The notes beneath the pieces are model-generated. The model saw only the letters and a program-made list of their open reading frames with translations, had not been told where the DNA came from and ran no database searches. This document shows positions 49,475 through 58,610 of a DNA stretch of 60,596 nt, in pieces. Within the stretch, counting starts at the first letter, position 1. Every line of letters starts with the position of its first letter. This stretch comes from Chlorobium sp. (lineage in GTDB: Bacteria; Bacteroidota; Chlorobiia; Chlorobiales; Chlorobiaceae): NCBI GenBank assembly GCA_013203905.1, contig JABMPC010000013.1, positions 1 to 60,596 of the forward strand, written 5' to 3'. A program made the position numbers and the translations under genes.

Positions 49475-51226
49475 TCAGGGTGTACCGAATGCTTTTCTGG
49501 CAAGAACACCGAGGCGCTCTTGCAGGGAGCGGTGCAGATGCACATTTTCGGAACGGGAACAGACAACCTCAATGATGGAGCTCCGCTGGCTGTTCATTGC
49601 TGAAAGGAGAGATTCTCTGAACTCGCTGTTTGTGTGGGGGGCGGTGTAGTCCAACCCGAACATTGCAGCGGCCGGGCGGCCACTGAAATTCTGTGGTGTT
49701 GCAAAATTCGGCTCAAAAATGTCTGTGCATTCCGAGACAGGGAGAAAGGAGAATATTCCTCCCCCGTTGTTGTTGAGCAGGATAATCTGAACGGGAACCC
49801 TCATTGAGCCAATGAGCGAAAGGGCGTTCAGGTCGTGAAGAAAGGCAAGGTCGCCAATCATGAGGCATAGCGGCTGCCCGTGGCCTTCGGCAAATCCGGC
49901 GGCGGTAGAGATGATTCCGTCTATTCCGCTGGCTCCACGGTTTATTCCGGTGATGACGGGAGTTTCTCCTCTGGTTGATGCGTATGAGTCCATTGCCCGA
50001 ACGGGCATGCTGTTTGAAAGAAAAAGCAGGTGGTCGGGTGGCAGGAGTTCTGAGACAATCCGTGCGGCTCCTATTTCGCTGACCGGCAGGTCGGGTGCCG
50101 TTAGGCTGTCAAGCTCACCGGTGGCTCCGGCAAAGAACCCTTTCGCTGCCGTCATGACAGAGGCGGTTCCTTTTCTGCACCCCCGGAGTGCGTTGGCGGT
50201 GAGACGGAGTGAGGCCTCTATGCTGAGGGTGGCGGAGTGGCTTGGTGAGTATCGATCAGGATGATTTCTGATGACAGAGCTGTGCTCAGGCTGCCATTTT
50301 CTGAGGGCATCGGCTGGATGACGGGAGATGAGTCCCCCTCCGAAATGGAGAACAAGGTCAGGGCGGAAAGCGTTCTGGAACTCCGGACTGGCAAAGGCCT
50401 GCTGCCAGGGGAGAGTTGAGCTGCTGAGCCGGAGGCCTGAAGCTATATCGGCGTAGAGCGGTACCTGCAGGTCAAGAGCCAGTTCCTCTATGGCGAGACT
50501 GTCGGTTTCCTCTGCAATGTTGCCGGCAATAATCAGTGGTTGGCGGGCATTGCCTGTCAATTCCCGAAGAGTTCTCAGGGCTTCAGCGTCGGGGTGCTTT
50601 TCTGGTTGTGCTGCAACCGTTGATGGCCGGCGGCTGATTTGCCATTCCTTAAGGGGTTCGAGCCAGGGGTCCGGGGTTGAGCATGATTCGGGTGCAAAGG
50701 GTTCCCTGAAGGGCTGGTTCAGATGGACGGGCCCCGCGGGGGAGCTGAGAGATTTTGCGACTCCGTGGGCTACGGTGGAGAGTAGGGACTCTAGCGGGAC
50801 TGAGGTTGAGGGTTCAGGCAGTTCCATTTGCCAGCGGGTAAAGGTGCTGAAAATACCGTTCTGGCGGATGGTTTGGTTGGCGCCGCACTCCAGTAGTTCA
50901 AAGGGCCTGTCGGCCGAGAGAATCAGCATGGGAACGCGGTCGCTTGATGCCTCAACAACGGCTGGAAGATAGTTCGCTACAGCAGTGCCGGAGGTGCAGA
51001 CAAGGATGGCCGGAAAACCGGTTGCTTTTGCGTGGCCGAGCGCATAAAACCCTGCCGAGCGTTCATCGGGAAACATTTTCCAGGCAGCTTCCGGGTTGCG
51101 GGCAATGGCGGCAGTGAGCGGGGTGGAACGGGAGCCGGGTGAGATGCAGAAGAAGGAGGCTCCCTGCCGGACCAGCTCTTCCACCATGACGCTGCTCCAC
51201 AGTGTGGTGAGCTGAGGGTTGTTCAT
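49475..51226 (-). CDS. menD: MenD (SEPHCHC synthase)
   Basis: 583 residues, a ThDP-dependent carboligase. N-terminal SSVMVEELVRQGASFFCISPGSRSTPL contains the MenD SPGSRSTPL motif; the activating Glu lies in the segment after it; the ThDP/Mg2+ motif GDLAFLHDLNALSL (GDx25NN type) continues to ILLNNNGGGIFSFLP. It condenses 2-oxoglutarate-derived succinic semialdehyde with isochorismate. Its start overlaps menF by 4 bp. Confidence 0.94.
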   Translation of the reverse strand: MNNPQLTTLWSSVMVEELVRQGASFFCISPGSRSTPLTAAIARNPEAAWKMFPDERSAGFYALGHAKATGFPAILVCTSGTAVANYLPAVVEASSDRVPMLILSADRPFELLECGANQTIRQNGIFSTFTRWQMELPEPSTSVPLESLLSTVAHGVAKSLSSPAGPVHLNQPFREPFAPESCSTPDPWLEPLKEWQISRRPSTVAAQPEKHPDAEALRTLRELTGNARQPLIIAGNIAEETDSLAIEELALDLQVPLYADIASGLRLSSSTLPWQQAFASPEFQNAFRPDLVLHFGGGLISRHPADALRKWQPEHSSVIRNHPDRYSPSHSATLSIEASLRLTANALRGCRKGTASVMTAAKGFFAGATGELDSLTAPDLPVSEIGAARIVSELLPPDHLLFLSNSMPVRAMDSYASTRGETPVITGINRGASGIDGIISTAAGFAEGHGQPLCLMIGDLAFLHDLNALSLIGSMRVPVQIILLNNNGGGIFSFLPVSECTDIFEPNFATPQNFSGRPAAAMFGLDYTAPHTNSEFRESLLSAMNSQRSSIIEVVCSRSENVHLHRSLQERLGVLARKAFGTP

Positions 51227-52647
51227 GCTTTTGGGCGGGTTAATGACATAAGGTCGCCGATTTTCTGCTCTACCTCATCCCATTCGGCTGCCGGGTCAGA
51301 GCCTTTGACCAGCCCGGCTCCGGAGTACAGATAAGCTGTTTGCCCGTTGACAAGTGCCGAGCGGATGCCGACACAGAACTCTGCCGAATTGGAGCTGACC
51401 CAGCCAGCCGGTGCTGCATACCAGCCCCGGCTGAAAGTTTCGAGATCGGGGATGCGCCGCATCGCTTCCTTTTTTGGAACCCCTCCTACGGCGGGTGTTG
51501 GGTGCATCAGCGAGAGCACAGCCGGTTCGTTGCTGAATTCCTCTTTAAGTTCCGCCCTGCAGAGGTTGTAAAGGTGCGCCAGGCGGTTCAGCTGCAGGAC
51601 GCGCACTCCCTCTTCCATGTCAACCGAGCTGCATGCCGGCTGCAGCTCATCATAAATCATGTCCCGAACAAACCGGTGTTCCCGGATATCTTTTTCCGAG
51701 CTCAAGAGAGCATCTCTTGCATAGTTGTCTTCCTGGGCTGCATTCGTTTTGGAGTGGGTGCCGGCAAGGGCTTCTGTCACAAGGCTTTGGCCGTTGCGGC
51801 GATAGAGCCGTTCGGGGGTAAAACTGAAAAAAGCCTGTCCCCGGGAGGGTTCGAAATAGAATCTGTATGTTGCGTTGTCGGGATAGGGGTAGTTCTGCAG
51901 GAAGAGGAGCGGGGAGAACGCTTCAGTGAATTCAAGCACTGTCTGGCGTGCCAGCATTATTTTTTCCATGCTTCCAGATGCAAATGCCTCAAGAGCCTTC
52001 TCGCATGCATGTATCCAGCCATCCCTTGTGGGGTTGTGGGTGACTGAGAGCAGGGAGGGGATCTCATCGTCCGATTTATCGGGAGCGGCCTGCAGCTGGT
52101 TGAGAGCCTCCGTGGCCCGGTGGACGGCGGCTTCTGCTCCGTCAGCCGCCGTGGTCCAGAGGTGACAGGTGAGGGTATGCAAGGAACCCTCTCTGGAAAG
52201 CTGAAGGAGAGGGAGCGTGAAGGAGAGAGGCGGGAACGCTTCCCACGCGGGGTCTCCGGTTTCGGTGCTGTTGAAGCGAAACCCTCCAAAATACCGGGCA
52301 TCGGGGCTTTTGCCGGTCATGGCACTGCCGAGCCTTTTGAAATTTTCCTCGTTGCTTTCAGCTCCTTCATGGGTTATGGTGTCGGCAGCTCCAATGGCGG
52401 CCGTCATGTAGTCCCGTTCACGGTTCATCCAGAATATTCTGGGGAAAAGACTCTGGGCACTGAGCCACTTGAGGGGATCGATGGCCGGTATGGTCTGACG
52501 GAATACAGCAAGAGTTCCACTCTTCTCACCGGAGGCGTCAATGGTTCCGGGGGCGTACTCGAGTATCGAGGCTTTGAGTGCCCGAATCGCCTGTTCTATG
52601 GGAAGAGGGTCTGGTGAAGGGATGATGATGTGGTGCTGCTCATGCAT
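51223..52647 (-). CDS. menF: isochorismate synthase
   Basis: 474 residues of the chorismate-utilising (ADC synthase/MenF) family. C-terminal signature motifs: MEKIMLARQTVLEF, FYFEPSRGQAFFSFTPERLY, EALAGTHSKTNAAQ, HPTPAVGGVPKKEAMR and AEFCVGIRSALVNGQTAYLY. It isomerises chorismate to isochorismate, the first step of menaquinone synthesis. The gene is the first of the men cluster. A 46-bp gap separates it from the TPR lipoprotein gene upstream. Confidence 0.93.
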   Translation of the reverse strand: MHEQHHIIIPSPDPLPIEQAIRALKASILEYAPGTIDASGEKSGTLAVFRQTIPAIDPLKWLSAQSLFPRIFWMNRERDYMTAAIGAADTITHEGAESNEENFKRLGSAMTGKSPDARYFGGFRFNSTETGDPAWEAFPPLSFTLPLLQLSREGSLHTLTCHLWTTAADGAEAAVHRATEALNQLQAAPDKSDDEIPSLLSVTHNPTRDGWIHACEKALEAFASGSMEKIMLARQTVLEFTEAFSPLLFLQNYPYPDNATYRFYFEPSRGQAFFSFTPERLYRRNGQSLVTEALAGTHSKTNAAQEDNYARDALLSSEKDIREHRFVRDMIYDELQPACSSVDMEEGVRVLQLNRLAHLYNLCRAELKEEFSNEPAVLSLMHPTPAVGGVPKKEAMRRIPDLETFSRGWYAAPAGWVSSNSAEFCVGIRSALVNGQTAYLYSGAGLVKGSDPAAEWDEVEQKIGDLMSLTRPKA

Positions 52648-52693
52648 AAGGGCAACTCTCTTGACCTGTCGGGCAAAGTTTCATAGGTTGTGC

Positions 52694-53299
52694 TCAATCA
52701 GCCTGTTTTCCCCCTTGCAGATGGTTTTGCAGAGAGACGGCAAGATAATTGTTTTTATCAAGAAGCCAGTTATAAATCTGGCGGGCTTCATCCATCCGTC
52801 CGGTATTGACGAAGCATACTGCGAGGTTGTAATGCGCTTCAGTAAAGGAGTGGCTGTTGTCAATGGCTGCACTGTATGCATCCGCTGCTTTGGAGTACTC
52901 TTTCATCTGCATCAGCGCATTGCCAAGGTCATAGAGCCTCAGAGAGTCTTTGGGTGAGCGCGCAAGATGGCGGCTGAACCAGTCGCGCGCCTGGGGGTAG
53001 TCCTGCCGATTGAAGTACACTGCTCCCAGAGAGTGGTAGGCGGCATCGAGTTCGGGGTCGAGAGCGAGGGCGTTTTTATAGGTTTCTTCCGCTTCATCGT
53101 ACCGGCTCTGTTGTGCATAGGCATTGCCAAGACGCAACATGGCCGCCGTGTCTTCCGGATTTTTCCATACCTCCTGCTGCAATTCGGATATGTTGTTGTT
53201 TTTCGGGTTGCATGCGCCAAGCATGAGAACTCCCGCAAGGCAGAGTATCGATAGAATTGCTTTGGAATATGAGGCGTATCGGTTGTTCGGGTGCGTCAT
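52694..53299 (-). CDS. TPR-repeat lipoprotein
   Basis: 201 residues. An N-terminal lipoprotein signal (ILSILCLAGVLMLGAC, lipobox LGAC) is followed by about four tetratricopeptide repeats with typical spacing (AMLRLGNAYAQQSRYDEAEE; AAYHSLGAVYFNRQDYPQAR; SLRLYDLGNALMQMKEYSKA; EAHYNLAVCFVNTGRMDEAR). TPRs mediate protein-protein contacts; no enzymatic function is indicated. It is probably anchored to a membrane in the periplasm. Confidence 0.88.
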   Translation of the reverse strand: MTHPNNRYASYSKAILSILCLAGVLMLGACNPKNNNISELQQEVWKNPEDTAAMLRLGNAYAQQSRYDEAEETYKNALALDPELDAAYHSLGAVYFNRQDYPQARDWFSRHLARSPKDSLRLYDLGNALMQMKEYSKAADAYSAAIDNSHSFTEAHYNLAVCFVNTGRMDEARQIYNWLLDKNNYLAVSLQNHLQGGKQAD

Positions 53300-53537
53300 C
53301 TGGTGGCGGGTCAGGTCAATCGTTTGTGCTAAGCTTTCATAGGTCGGTGGAATAAAATATAAACACTTACCACCGTATCTGCCAATCTTCCCTTTTTCCT
53401 TCCCTTTGCGGGGCAGGAAATATTTCCTGATGGTATGCCAACTGCGTATTTTATCTTTATCAAGGGTATTCTCAACGAGTGGCTGAGGGTTTGGATGAAG
53501 GGGAAGACAATAAGATCAACGGGAAAGGGGTGAGCCA

Positions 53538-54281
53538 ATGGCAGTTGAAAAATCGGAACGGTTGGCGGTGCTGATTGATGCCGACAATACACAGCCCTCA
53601 ATAATTGAGGGGCTTCTGGCTGAAATTGCCAAGTACGGGACCTCCAATGTGAAACGGATATACGGTGACTGGACTTCCACTGCGCTGAAGGGGTGGAAGG
53701 AGGTTCTTCTGGAGTTTTCCATACAGCCGATTCAGCAGTTTGGCTACACCAGAGGTAAAAATGCCACTGATAGCGCCATGATAATTGATGCCATGGATTT
53801 GCTGTATACTGGTCGTTTCAACGGGTTCTGCATTGTATCGAGTGACAGTGATTTTACGAAGCTTGCAGTGAGAATACGGGAGTCGGGACTTATTGTGTAT
53901 GGATTCGGAGAGCAAAAGACGCCGGCCCCTTTTGTGTCGGCCTGCGACAAGTTTATCTACACCGAGGTTTTGCGTGAGAAGATCAATGAGAATGAAACCA
54001 TAAAGCGGAAGTCATCTGCTGAACTCAAGCAGGATACCCGTCTGGTGCGTCTGTTGAGAAACGCTGTAGACGCATCTTCCGATGAGAGCGGATGGGCCCA
54101 TCTGGCTGCTACGGGAAGTAACATTGCCAAGCAGTCTTCTGAGTTTGACCCCCGCAATTACGGGTACGGGAAGCTTGCTGAACTGATTTCAGCAACAAAG
54201 CTGTTTGACATTGATGAACGCATTCAGGGAGAGGGGCAGTCAAAGGCGATATACCTTCGTGACAGGCGAAAAAAAACATGA
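53538..54281 (+). CDS. NYN domain protein with C-terminal OST-HTH/LOTUS-like domain
   Basis: 247 residues. The NYN (PIN-like) nuclease domain fills residues 8-150: LAVLIDADNTQPSIIEGLLA, GKNATDSAMIIDAMDLLYTG, and FCIVSSDSDFTKLAVRIRES, with four acidic residues expected to bind metal. A C-terminal helical-winged region (RLVRLLRNAVDASSDESGWA; NYGYGKLAELISATKLFDI) resembles the OST-HTH/LOTUS RNA-binding fold. Proteins of this architecture (LabA/DUF88 group) are thought to process or bind RNA. It is a single gene ending at a terminator. Confidence 0.85.
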   Translation: MAVEKSERLAVLIDADNTQPSIIEGLLAEIAKYGTSNVKRIYGDWTSTALKGWKEVLLEFSIQPIQQFGYTRGKNATDSAMIIDAMDLLYTGRFNGFCIVSSDSDFTKLAVRIRESGLIVYGFGEQKTPAPFVSACDKFIYTEVLREKINENETIKRKSSAELKQDTRLVRLLRNAVDASSDESGWAHLAATGSNIAKQSSEFDPRNYGYGKLAELISATKLFDIDERIQGEGQSKAIYLRDRRKKT

Positions 54282-54296
54282 GATATTGATGAAAAT

Positions 54297-54325
54297 AAAA
54301 AAGGCCCCTCACAAGGGACCTTTTT
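54297..54325. terminator. bidirectional terminator between NYN gene and tRNA-Asp
   Basis: AAAAAAGG(C)CCC...GGG(A)CCTTTTT stem-loop with one mismatch, A and T runs on both sides, 15 bp after the NYN stop and 4 bp from the tRNA 3' end. Confidence 0.85.
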
Positions 54326-54328
54326 CTG

Positions 54329-54403
54329 CGGAGCTGACGGGGCTCGAACCCGCGACCTCCTGCGTGACAGGCAGGCGCTCTAACCAGACTGAGCTACAGC
54401 TCC
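54329..54403 (-). tRNA. tRNA-Asp (anticodon GTC)
   Basis: On the minus strand a full cloverleaf is visible: acceptor GGAGCTG/CAGCTCC, D arm GCTC...GAGC, anticodon stem CCTGC/GCAGG with loop CTGTCAC (anticodon GTC), T arm GCGGG TTCGAGC CCCGT, and a G discriminator. The 3' CCA is not encoded. A terminator follows 4 bp downstream. Confidence 0.95.
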
Positions 54404-54417
54404 GTTAAAGAGTGATT

Positions 54418-54446
54418 AATGTAGGCAGCTCCACCGTAAAATCCAA
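54418..54446 (-). promoter_or_regulatory. predicted promoter of tRNA-Asp
   Basis: On the minus strand TTGGAT (54446-54441) and TACATT (54423-54418) are 17 bp apart, with the -10 box 14 bp from the tRNA 5' end. Confidence 0.6.
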
Positions 54447-54568
54447 AAAGAATTTTCATCCGGTAAAACCCCTTGGGCTTCTGTTTTTATTTGCGTCTCT
54501 TCTTCTCTATTTTGACACATTGCCCCGAAAAACGCCCTGAACTTTTCTTCATATAAAGCCCGATACTT

Positions 54569-55912
54569 ATGACGACTGCCAATGCCGGAAACTCACTGAC
54601 TGTGACTGACAACAGGACCGGGAAAACCTATGAAGTACCCGTTCGGAACGGTGCATTCAAAACGATGGATTTCCGCCAGATCAAGGTGTCGGATGATGAT
54701 TTCGGTCTGCTCGGGTATGATCCCGGTTTTCTGAACACCGCATCTTGCAAAAGCAATATTACTTTTATTGATGGCGATCGGGGGATCCTCCGCTATCGCG
54801 GATACCCCATTGAGCAACTTGCCGAGCACAGCACTTTTCTTGAGACGGCCTATCTGCTCATAAAGGGGGAACTGCCTGACCGGGAGCGGCTTGCCCAGTG
54901 GACATACAACATCCGTCATCATACCATGACCCACTCCAATCTGGTGAAGTTTATGGACGGGTTCCGTTATGATGCGCACCCCATGGGCATTCTTGTTGGA
55001 ACGGTGGGTGCGCTTTCCACTTTTTATCCCGATGCCAAGGATATTGGCAATGTCGATTCCCGTAAGCTGCAGATTCGCCGGCTGATCGGTAAAATCCCGA
55101 CGCTGGCGGCCATGAGTTTCCGTCACAGTATGGGCTTTCCCTATGTTCAGCCTGACAATGACCTGAGCTTCTCGGGCAACTTCCTCTCCATGATGTTCCG
55201 GATGACCGAGCTTCGCTATACGCCGAACCCGGTTCTGGAGCGGGCGCTTGATGTGCTGTTCATCCTTCATGCCGATCATGAGCAGAACTGTTCAACCAAT
55301 GCCGTACGCGCTGTGGGCAGTTCGGGTGTTGACCCCTATACGGCAGTTGCTGCCGGTTGTGCGGCGCTGTACGGGCCCAAGCACGGAGGAGCCAACGAGG
55401 CGGTCATCCGCATGCTTATGGAGATAGGTTCTGTTGATAGGGTTCCGGAGTTCATCAAGTCAGTCAAAGCCGGTTCAGGTCGTCTTATGGGATTCGGTCA
55501 CCGGGTCTATAAAAACTATGACCCAAGGGCGAAAATTATCAAGAAAATTGCTTTCGAAGTATTTGAGGAAACAGGGCGAAGCCCTCTGCTTGATATTGCT
55601 CTTGAGCTTGAGAGGATAGCTCTTGAGGATGATTACTTCATTTCAAGGAAGCTGTATCCGAATGTTGACTTTTATTCCGGTCTGATTTATCAGGCAATGG
55701 GATTTCCGATGGACATGTTCCCTGTTCTTTTTGCCATCGGACGGATTCCTGGGTGGCTGTCGCAGTGGAGCGAGCATGTGAAGGACGGTGACCAGAAAAT
55801 TGCCAGACCGCGTCAGATTTATCTTGGTGAGGGGGAGCGCGACTGGGTGGCGGTGGACTCACGGCCGAGAAACCGTGTGGAAGAGCAGCTGCATGATACC
55901 TGCAGGCTCTGA
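54569..55912 (+). CDS. gltA: citrate synthase
   Basis: 447 residues, bacterial hexameric (type II) citrate synthase. LRYRGYPIEQLAEHSTFLET, ILHADHEQNCSTNAVRAVGS (oxaloacetate-binding His), GPKHGGANEAV, MGFGHRVYKNYDPRA (catalytic His) and VDFYSGLIYQAMGFPMDMF (catalytic Asp) are present, and RIPGWLSQWSEH near the end. It condenses acetyl-CoA with oxaloacetate. Green sulfur bacteria run the TCA cycle reductively with ATP-citrate lyase, so this enzyme suits oxidative or mixotrophic flux to glutamate. Divergent from tRNA-Asp. Confidence 0.95.
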   Translation: MTTANAGNSLTVTDNRTGKTYEVPVRNGAFKTMDFRQIKVSDDDFGLLGYDPGFLNTASCKSNITFIDGDRGILRYRGYPIEQLAEHSTFLETAYLLIKGELPDRERLAQWTYNIRHHTMTHSNLVKFMDGFRYDAHPMGILVGTVGALSTFYPDAKDIGNVDSRKLQIRRLIGKIPTLAAMSFRHSMGFPYVQPDNDLSFSGNFLSMMFRMTELRYTPNPVLERALDVLFILHADHEQNCSTNAVRAVGSSGVDPYTAVAAGCAALYGPKHGGANEAVIRMLMEIGSVDRVPEFIKSVKAGSGRLMGFGHRVYKNYDPRAKIIKKIAFEVFEETGRSPLLDIALELERIALEDDYFISRKLYPNVDFYSGLIYQAMGFPMDMFPVLFAIGRIPGWLSQWSEHVKDGDQKIARPRQIYLGEGERDWVAVDSRPRNRVEEQLHDTCRL

Positions 55913-55942
55913 TTTTTTATTCAAATCAATGATTGTGACGAT

Positions 55943-56230
55943 ATGTCTGTTACTATAGATGATGTAACCTATATAGCCGAACTGGCCCGCCTCCGTTTCA
56001 GTGAGGAAGAGGCGCTGAAGATGACCGACGAACTCAACACGATTCTGCATTATGTTGATACCCTCAACGAGGTTGATACCGAGGGGGTTCTTCCTTTGAG
56101 CAACATTCATGACCAGAAGAATGTGCTTCGTGCGGATGAAGAGCATGAGTCTATTACCAACGCAGCCGCGCTCAGCAATGCTCCCGACAGTCAGGATCGT
56201 TTTTTCCGGGTTCCGAAGGTTCTTGGCTGA
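55943..56230 (+). CDS. gatC: aspartyl/glutamyl-tRNA amidotransferase subunit C
   Basis: 95 residues, the usual GatC size. [20 protein letters not shown] and the C-terminal RADEEHES...FRVPKVLG are family hallmarks. GatC bridges GatA and GatB in the complex that converts Glu-tRNA(Gln) and Asp-tRNA(Asn) to the amide forms. gatA and gatB are not adjacent. It follows gltA after 30 bp. Confidence 0.95.
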   Translation: MSVTIDDVTYIAELARLRFSEEEALKMTDELNTILHYVDTLNEVDTEGVLPLSNIHDQKNVLRADEEHESITNAAALSNAPDSQDRFFRVPKVLG

Positions 56231-56237
56231 GAAGAGT

Positions 56238-56534
56238 GTGGTTACCGTTCGTGAAAAGAAAGGGAATGCTCTCTTTTCGGTAAGGGTGCAGCCCCGGGCC
56301 TCCAAAACCGCTGTTTCCGGCCCCTATGCGGGTGGGCTGAAAATAACCCTGAAAGCTGCGCCTGTAGATGACGCAGCCAATAGAGAGTGCTGCCGTCTGT
56401 TTGCCGGCATGTTCGGAATTGCAGACGGCCGCGTGCATGTTGTTTCTGGCCGCAGTTCGCGGAGCAAGTCGGTGATGCTTGATGGCATAAGTTCCCGCGA
56501 GGCAGAGGAGGCGTTTGACAGATTTGGCTTGTGA
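56238..56534 (+). CDS. DUF167/YggU family protein
   Basis: About 98 residues from GTG 56238; starts further upstream would overlap gatC heavily. Core motifs: [38 protein letters not shown] and [16 protein letters not shown], as in YggU-like proteins, a small alpha/beta fold of unknown function. It lies 7 bp after gatC and 28 bp before kdsB, so it is part of the gatC-kdsB run. Confidence 0.88.
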   Translation: MVTVREKKGNALFSVRVQPRASKTAVSGPYAGGLKITLKAAPVDDAANRECCRLFAGMFGIADGRVHVVSGRSSRSKSVMLDGISSREAEEAFDRFGL

Positions 56535-56562
56535 TGACAATCATTTTTTCTGAAAGGCTTTC

Positions 56563-57306
56563 ATGAAGGCAGTCATTCTTATTCCTGCGCGGCTTGAGTC
56601 AAGCCGTCTTGAGCGGAAAATGCTTGCTGATCTTGAGGGCGAGCCTCTCATTGTTCGTACCTGGCGTCAGGCGATGCGTTCCACACTTGCCGAAAGGGTT
56701 GTTGTGGCTACAGACAGCCGGGATATAGCCTCAGTGCTTGAAGAGAGGGGTGCCGAAGTGGTGATGACCTCTCCCTCTGCAAGCTGTGGTACGGAGCGGA
56801 TTGCCGAGGCGGCACAGAGCATTGAGGGGGATGTGTTCGTGAACCTGCAGGGTGATGAACCCCTCATCAGTCCCGATACCATCGATCTTGTCCTGAGCCC
56901 GTTCTTTGCTGCCGACCCTCCGGACTGTTCCACGCTTGTTTTCGCTCTTGGTCCCGAGGATCGGGCGCAGATTGAGGATCCGCATGTGGTCAAGGCGGTG
57001 CTCGACAGGAACGGCAATGCGCTCTATTTCTCCCGCAGTCCGGTTCCCTTTATGCGTAACCATTCCCCCTCTCTCGTCTTCTATCGCCATGTGGGGATGT
57101 ATGCGTTTGGAGGGGATGTTCTCCAGAGGTTTGCAGCACTGCCGGCATCGATGCTGGAGGAGGCCGAGTCGCTTGAGCAGCTTCGCCTGCTGGAGAACGG
57201 GTTCAGCATCCGCTGCGTGCAAACTACCGTCGATCAGCCCGGCGTCAATACCGCAGAAGATCTTGAGATGGTTCGAGCCATTCTCAGGAAGGAGTCCCGC
57301 TCCTGA
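56563..57306 (+). CDS. kdsB: 3-deoxy-manno-octulosonate cytidylyltransferase
   Basis: 247 residues. [22 protein letters not shown] (the nucleotidyltransferase loop, IPARxxSxRLxxK), [32 protein letters not shown] and [10 protein letters not shown] are characteristic. It makes CMP-KDO for lipid A-core assembly, in line with lptB elsewhere in the window and with a Gram-negative outer membrane. The 3' end overlaps convergent xseA by 23 bp. Confidence 0.96.
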   Translation: MKAVILIPARLESSRLERKMLADLEGEPLIVRTWRQAMRSTLAERVVVATDSRDIASVLEERGAEVVMTSPSASCGTERIAEAAQSIEGDVFVNLQGDEPLISPDTIDLVLSPFFAADPPDCSTLVFALGPEDRAQIEDPHVVKAVLDRNGNALYFSRSPVPFMRNHSPSLVFYRHVGMYAFGGDVLQRFAALPASMLEEAESLEQLRLLENGFSIRCVQTTVDQPGVNTAEDLEMVRAILRKESRS

Positions 57307-58492
57307 TTTCAGCGGGCAGCGCACCATCGCCAAAGAGCAGTTCGACCTGTTCTTCAGGATGCAGGTTTTTTGCCGAGGTGACTATTTTCCCCTCCCTTCT
57401 GACCATCGTATATCCCCGTTCAAGAGTTTTCCTGTAGTCAAGAAGCGCCAGATGCCTGGTGGCTGCTTCAAGGCGCAGACTGGTCTCTCTCTGTTTGCCT
57501 TCGAGGGTTCGCGCTATTCTCTCAACCGTGCTGTCAAGCTCTTCAGAGAATTGCTGCATCAGGAGCATAGGGCGATTGAATGCGTAGCTGTTGCAGATTG
57601 ACTCGATTTCCCGCTCAGCCCCATCGAGTTTTGCTTTGAGCAGGCTCTCCCGTGTGGCGCCCAGAGATGTAATGTGGCGGAGCAGTTCAAGGCTGTCGGG
57701 AACGGCGAGTTCTGCTGCAATTGATGGGGTTCCAGCTCTCAGGTCGGCCACCATGTCGGCAATGGTGAAGTCGGTTTCATGGCCGACGGCGCTGATGATG
57801 GGTATCTGGGAGTTGAAAATGGCTTCAGCTACCCCCTCATCGTTGAATGCCTGCAGGTCTTCAAGTGAGCCTCCGCCACGGGCCACAATGATGACATCGG
57901 GCCGGTTAGGGCCGCTCTTTTGAGCATTGAACCAGCTGATAGCGCTGATGACCGAGTCAACGGCATCCCTTCCTTGAACTTTTGCCGGGTAGAGAAGAAT
58001 AGTGGCGGGAGGAAATCTTCGCTGCAGTACTTTGCCCATGTCTTCAATGACGGCGCCCGTTGGAGAAGTGACCAGGCCGATGGTCCGGGGGATTTTCGGG
58101 ATCGGTTTTTTCCATTCGTCGCTGAACCATCCTGCTGCCGCCAGTTTCTGAAGGAGTTTTGCAAACGCCTGCTGCAGAGCGCCCTCCCCCTCCTCAGTGA
58201 TGGAGGTGCAGATGAGCTGGTAGCGTCCCGATGGGGGGTAGACCTCTATTCTTCCTTCGGCGATCACATTCATTCCATCCGCAGGTCTGCAGGTCAGCCG
58301 GGATGCAGTATGTTTCCATATGACAGCCGGGATTTGCGCCCCTTCATCCTTCAGGGTCATGTAGATGTGGCCTGAGGTGTGATGCTTGAAATTTGAAATC
58401 TCTCCCTTGACCTGAATGCTGGGGAAAGAGAGTTCAAGTTCCTGTTTTATGTGCCGCGTCAGTTCGCTGACCGAGAGTATTGATGCCGCCAT
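57284..58492 (-). CDS. xseA: exodeoxyribonuclease VII large subunit
   Basis: 402 residues. N-terminal OB fold: [40 protein letters not shown]; catalytic domain: [58 protein letters not shown] and [13 protein letters not shown] coiled-coil segment and the C-terminal [19 protein letters not shown]-like stretch follow. It degrades single-stranded DNA with XseB. xseB is not in the adjacent genes. The end is convergent with kdsB. Confidence 0.95.
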   Translation of the reverse strand: MAASILSVSELTRHIKQELELSFPSIQVKGEISNFKHHTSGHIYMTLKDEGAQIPAVIWKHTASRLTCRPADGMNVIAEGRIEVYPPSGRYQLICTSITEEGEGALQQAFAKLLQKLAAAGWFSDEWKKPIPKIPRTIGLVTSPTGAVIEDMGKVLQRRFPPATILLYPAKVQGRDAVDSVISAISWFNAQKSGPNRPDVIIVARGGGSLEDLQAFNDEGVAEAIFNSQIPIISAVGHETDFTIADMVADLRAGTPSIAAELAVPDSLELLRHITSLGATRESLLKAKLDGAEREIESICNSYAFNRPMLLMQQFSEELDSTVERIARTLEGKQRETSLRLEAATRHLALLDYRKTLERGYTMVRREGKIVTSAKNLHPEEQVELLFGDGALPAEIRSGTPS

Positions 58493-58610
58493 GGTAGGGA
58501 CAATGAAGAGTGTTGCTGCAAAGGGATGCTTTCACTAAATAAGAAAAAATCTGTCGCTCTCCCATCCTTTGCCTGACAACGGATTGTTCAGAAGTGTTAT
58601 ATTTGTCCCC

